A model generated the notes under the pieces. It searched no databases. It was given only the letters and a program-made list of their open reading frames with translations, and had not been told where the DNA came from. The translations under genes were made by a program, and so were the position numbers. A DNA stretch of 64,000 bases from Atkinsonella hypoxylon (Eukaryota > Ascomycota > Sordariomycetes > Hypocreales > Clavicipitaceae), in NCBI GenBank assembly GCA_000729835.1, contig JFHB01000166.1, positions 1 through 64,000 on the forward strand, written 5' to 3'. How positions within the stretch are numbered: the first letter of the stretch is position 1; every line of letters starts with the position of its first letter. This document shows positions 60,324 through 64,000 of the stretch, in pieces.

Positions 60324-60515
60324 AATTAAAAAAAGAACTAGAGGCCTTTTGTTGTGCAGTATAGGCTCTATTTTAACAGTATCTCCCTCTATAATATTTA
60401 AACATTTAGGGGGGTTAAGAATAGCACGCTTACTAGGTTTTCTAACAGCTTTAGCTTAATTGTAAGCTAGGCAGTTAAAATCCTTTTCCTTGATTTTTGT
60501 AAAATTAGGAATATC
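60324..60515 (-). pseudogene. C2 pol fragment: integrase core start
   Basis: This corresponds to C1 from about 14283 and encodes the start of the integrase core on the minus strand. It is cut on the right by a solo family A LTR at ATATC. Confidence 0.8.
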
Positions 60516-60837
60516 TGTAATAGACTAGCCTAGTAGCTGCTACTAACTAGCGTCTATAATAAGAACTATAATTATAGGGAGGAAAGGGAAAGAGAGAAGG
60601 GACTAAAAGCCTCCCTATGCCCCTGTACTATATATCTAGGGGTAGGTCCCTCCCCTTAGGAGCCCCTTTTAGTATATACTCTATAGCTAAGGTTCTTTCT
60701 CTAGGGCCCAGCGAAGTCTAGCTAACCCCTAGTCGAATGCGGTCCGCTCCTATCCCTTTACCTACATAGATTACTGTCCCTCTTCTGCTATCCTCCCTCT
60801 ACTAAAAGACCTAAGCCTAAGGCTTAAGTCTATAATA
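60516..60837 (-). repeat. Solo LTR of gypsy family A in C2 (322 bp)
   Basis: This is the reverse complement of the A LTR, from TGTAATAGAC to GTCTATAATA. It is flanked by ATATC at 60511-60515 and 60838-60842. It shows that family A was active after C2 inserted. Confidence 0.94.
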
Positions 60838-60842
60838 ATATC

Positions 60843-63236
60843 TTTAGTAATAGAAGCAGTCTTCTTTAGTAAAGGGAGTCCTATATGCTCTAATCTAACG
60901 TGCTAAGTAGCAGCTAATTCTAGGAGCTTCTTATAGGAAGAAGAAGCAGTAGTAGGAGAATTACTACTAGAATTATTATTAGAGCTAGCTTCCTATTGCT
61001 CCCTATCTTGCTAGATCTCTTAAGAACTATAGGCCTCGTTTAAGGGATCTAGACGACTATTTCCTCTAATATCTAATAACTTAGGATTTAGACCTTCTAA
61101 ATCCCTGTTGTTAGAAGAAATCTAACTAGGAGCCTGTTTAGGAACTAGGGCTAATAGCTCTATAGCATCGTTATTAGTATTATCTTCTTCTTCTTCTTTA
61201 AAGTTAGATAATTCCTTAATTCAGCTATATTCCTCTAGATTAAAACTAGGCTGTTAAGGGATTTAAACCTCTATAGGATAACTAGTATTATAATTGCTAT
61301 TATAACTACTAAATCCTATATAAGAGAGATTTGCATGGTTTTTACACACTCTAGGGGTCTCTTGCCCCTTAAGCTGTAAGAAGAAACTATGCTTTTTAGG
61401 ATTTAGAAGCCTACAGCAGCTTCTATTAGCTAGAAATAGCTAATTTCTAAGGAGAGTTCCCTCTGTTAAATAGTACTTTAGACTACTAATTAGGTTGGTA
61501 TCTAAACCTAGGCAATACAGAGCATCCTTTAGAGCTAAAGGCCTATATTTAGCTGGATTTGTACTAACTAGTACCTAGAATACAGCAGTTCCCTATCCTT
61601 TAGGATAAATAGGACCTTCTCTAGTAGCAATAGGCGCGGTTTTACCCTTTTTTATAGGCTTAAAAGTCCTAAAAAATGCCTTATTGTTAACTATATAACA
61701 GGTAGAACCTATATTGTATAGTAGAGAGTTTTTAATTATTCCATTAGAGTAATTAAAAGAAGGGGTATTATTACTAGTAGTACTAGTATCACTAGTAGTA
61801 GATTCTGTATCTAAATCGTAAGAATTATTACTACTAGAACTGCTAGAATCATTAGATTCTATAGTATCCTAGTTGCTAGTAGATAGGTTATAACAACCTA
61901 TAGTAAAAGCAGCTTCTCTATCCTTATTCCTAGAGTTTTTATTACTTCTTCTTCGGCCCTTCTACTTCTTCTTATTCTTAGAGGCTTTATCTTAATCTTT
62001 TTCTTTAGAGGCATTAGAATCGTTAGAATTAGAATCGGAATTCTTCTTCTGATTAGGAGGATTCTTTCCTTAATTAGCTTTATTATTATTATTAGAACCA
62101 TTAGAGTTAGAAGCTTTATAACTAAAAGCCTTAGATATAGAGGAGCTTTTATCTCTTTATTCTTCTAATAAGTTAGCTATAAGGAACTGTAAATTCAGCA
62201 TTTTTATAGATAGACCTTGTGCTCTAGTAGCTCTAATAGAATATCGCTGCCTTTTAGCCTAGCTAGGGAAGGTCTTCTTTAAAGCATTAATATAATAATT
62301 TACCTAGTTAATAGAATTAATAGCTACACTATAGAGCTATAGTCTAGCTAGTAAATTATTAAATTCAGCATTAAAGGCCTCTAAAGATCCCTTATAATTC
62401 GAAAACGATAAGTTGTAATAACTAGTATAGAGTGTACTACGTTGTATTTTAGCACTCTGCAAATACTGCCTAACTAGAACGTTATAGGCATCTATAGGGG
62501 ACTTATGCCAGCTTATAGCAGCTTAAGGTCTAGATTAGCAACTATCTCTTATAATTATAAGGATAATAGCTTGTTCTAAATCTACTAAAGTACTAGCTAT
62601 ACTAGGATTATTAATAAATTAAGGGAATCCTAGTGCTTTAAATTAAATAGTTAAAGCTTGCTTCTACTATTTAAAATTTTTAGGGCCTTTTAGCTTAGCA
62701 GCCTCTAGAATAGAGTGGACCTTCTTATTTAACTCTTTTATAGTGCCTTTATTAAAAGTAGGCAGAAAAGTAGCACTATTAGAGGAACTAGAAGGTTTAG
62801 GGACTTTAAAAGAGACTTTAGAAGTCTTAGAAGTAACAGGATCTACTTTAGGAGACCCTATAGAGAGATTACCTATAGATGTAATTATAGTATCTAATTT
62901 ACTTAGTAAATTAGCTATATTACCTTTATTTTAGCTTTATTTTACTTCACTATACCTAATAAATCTATTTAGGGTCTCTTGTTGCTTATCTATTTAAGCT
63001 TTTAGATTAGCTTAAACATTATAGACTTATACTACTCTTTTAGAAGCTAATCTAGCTTCCTTTAGAGCCTTCTTAGCTGTATAATCTTCTTTATTAGAAG
63101 AGGAATCTACTGGCTAAGGGGAGGACCTTACTGGACTAGAAAAGCTAGTAGGAGCAGCTAAATTAGCTAGTGTACTAGAACTACTACCCCTTTTAGGGCT
63201 TGTGCTCTTTCCCTTGCCTATTCCTTTTAGTGCTAT
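60843..63236 (-). pseudogene. C2 gag, protease and GAG-pre-integrase region
   Basis: This is collinear with C1 from about 14480 to 16878 on the minus strand. The position of the C1 start codon reads ATA here (near 63234-63236), a G-to-A loss of the start. The aspartic protease region is near 61700-61730, where the C1 DTG is changed. Gag is rich in Ser, Asn and Lys. RIP damage is moderate, and several stops occur at the same places as in C1. Confidence 0.85.
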
Positions 63237-63754
63237 TTTAAGGGTTCAAAAAGTTGCTAATTTAACGCTCTTTTATAGCTAATTATAGCTAAATTACAGT
63301 AGAAATAGTAGTAAATAACAGTAATAACCTCTACTAGATATCAATAGATTGCTCTATTATAGGCCTAGAAGTGCCCTATATCTTTAGAAATTATACTGAG
63401 ATTTTTCTCCAATTTCTTTCGTAATAGGTATAACAGGCTCTAAAGGCTGCGTTATATTGCGATCTATATACGCATACAATTTGTATAGCAGACTAGATTA
63501 ATAAGCAGTTGCAAGGGGCAAAAAACATAGGTCCTAGCTATTTTTAGCTAAAAAATTCAGGAGATTCTTCTCTAATTAGGTTCTAACAAATTAGTGGAGA
63601 CCTAGGCACAGCTAATTTAGGGATATCTAGCTAATTCCTACTTTAAAATCCTAACCAGTAGGATTACTACACAAATTAATTCTGCGACTAAAAACACAGG
63701 AATATCTACAACAAGAGCTGTTAAGCGTACACTACAAATTGTAGTATAGCTATT
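63237..63754 (-). other. Leader of C2
   Basis: This stretch matches the C1 leader from 16879 to about 17399. It is interrupted by a D-family LTR after CTATT (63750-63754). The primer site and 5' LTR lie beyond the window. Confidence 0.8.
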
Positions 63755-64000
63755 GTGTTGCAGTAGGGTTACCCCTTTGCGTTCTTATATTAGCTTTGCA
63801 AGGGATGCTACATACAGATTTTCCCTATAAGAGTGCGTATTGCCTAGATATATAGATAGTTTAAGCAAGAAGAAAGCAGCGTAAGTAGTTTCTACTAGCT
63901 CTTTTTGGCCTTTACTCTTTTTAATTAATTAATGTCTTTTAGCCCACTTTAATTTACAATACTTAACACTTAAGAAACATTACTTCGCTACTACTAATAC
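63755..64000 (+). repeat. Start of another D-family LTR (cut by window end)
   Basis: It starts GTGTTGCAGTAGGGTTACCC and matches the first 246 bp or so of the D1 LTRs. It is preceded by CTATT. Whether this is a solo LTR or a second D element cannot be told from this window. Confidence 0.88.

Larger units (their letters stand above)
43071..63754 (-). mobile_element. Ty1/Copia copy C2, interrupted and incomplete
   Basis: C2 is collinear with C1 from about 13605 to 17400 on the minus strand. It is present in three pieces: 43071-43750, 60319-60515 and 60838-63754. Inserted in it are D1 (TSD CTATT), a solo family A LTR (TSD ATATC) and a further D copy at 63755. Its left end is cut by element F; its 5' LTR lies beyond the window. 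RIP is light to moderate, similar to C1. Confidence 0.88.

Noticed and set aside
61898..62101. 67-codon minus-strand frame
   Set aside because: It lies in C2 gag but out of frame relative to the C1 polyprotein; it has a repetitive Ile/Leu/Arg composition typical of an out-of-frame reading.
1..64000. CRISPR arrays, bacterial operons, riboswitches or an integrated virus
   Set aside because: No regularly spaced short repeats, no ribosome binding sites before long frames and no viral genes were seen. All repeats are long and are explained as retrotransposons.

Overview
The window looks like an AT-rich, transposon-only block from a filamentous ascomycete (Pezizomycotina). I found no host gene I can support. 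It is built from LTR retrotransposons that carry heavy C-to-T and G-to-A decay of the kind left by repeat-induced point mutation (RIP). CpA and TpG are depleted, TpA is in excess, and the old reading frames are broken almost only by TAA/TAG where Gln, Trp or Arg codons are expected. Element ends, target-site duplications (TSDs) and conserved motifs are still readable, so the nesting can be rebuilt.

Five families are present; the letters are mine. A is a Ty3/Gypsy chromovirus of about 8.08 kb with 323-bp LTRs and a C-terminal chromodomain. C is a Ty1/Copia element with LTRs of about 700 bp, a half-initiator-tRNA-Met primer site and a single gag-pol frame of about 1500 codons. F is a second Ty3/Gypsy element, about 7.6 kb and lacking its 3' end. 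E is a second Ty1/Copia family of 6.3 kb with 315-316-bp LTRs. D is a short element of about 3.2 kb with 487-bp LTRs that encodes a CCHC Gag and no polymerase.

Layout from left to right. 1-436 is unassigned sequence with a decayed tRNA-like 3' half and a perfect 17-bp inverted repeat. 437-8082 is A1, which lacks its 5' LTR. 8083-9600 is a fragment of an older A copy (A0), interrupted by A1 on the left and A2 on the right. 9601-12376 is A2, cut off inside its reverse transcriptase by C1 (12377-18546, minus strand). 18547-43070 is element F (minus strand), split by complete copies A3 (20269-28351) and A4 (31929-40013) and by a solo C LTR (30103-30798). 43071-63754 is a second copy of family C (C2, minus strand), split by D1 (43751-60318), a solo A LTR (60516-60837) and the start of another D copy (63755 to the window end). 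D1 contains E2 (45722-59040, minus strand). E2 contains the complete copy E1 (46662-52970, plus strand) and another solo C LTR (54473-55164). The deepest chain is therefore C2 > D1 > E2 > E1, and most steps are confirmed by 5-bp TSDs.

Families A and C have each inserted into the other, so their active periods overlapped. D could only have moved with polymerase supplied by another element. RIP is uneven: outer ends of LTRs are better preserved than inner ends, and C1 and parts of D1 are much less mutated than the A copies. The most interesting items are the gag-only D family, the half-tRNA primer site, the 2.4 kb of unexplained sequence after the chromodomain in family A, and three junctions (437, 12376/12377 and 18546/18547) that simple nested insertion does not explain.
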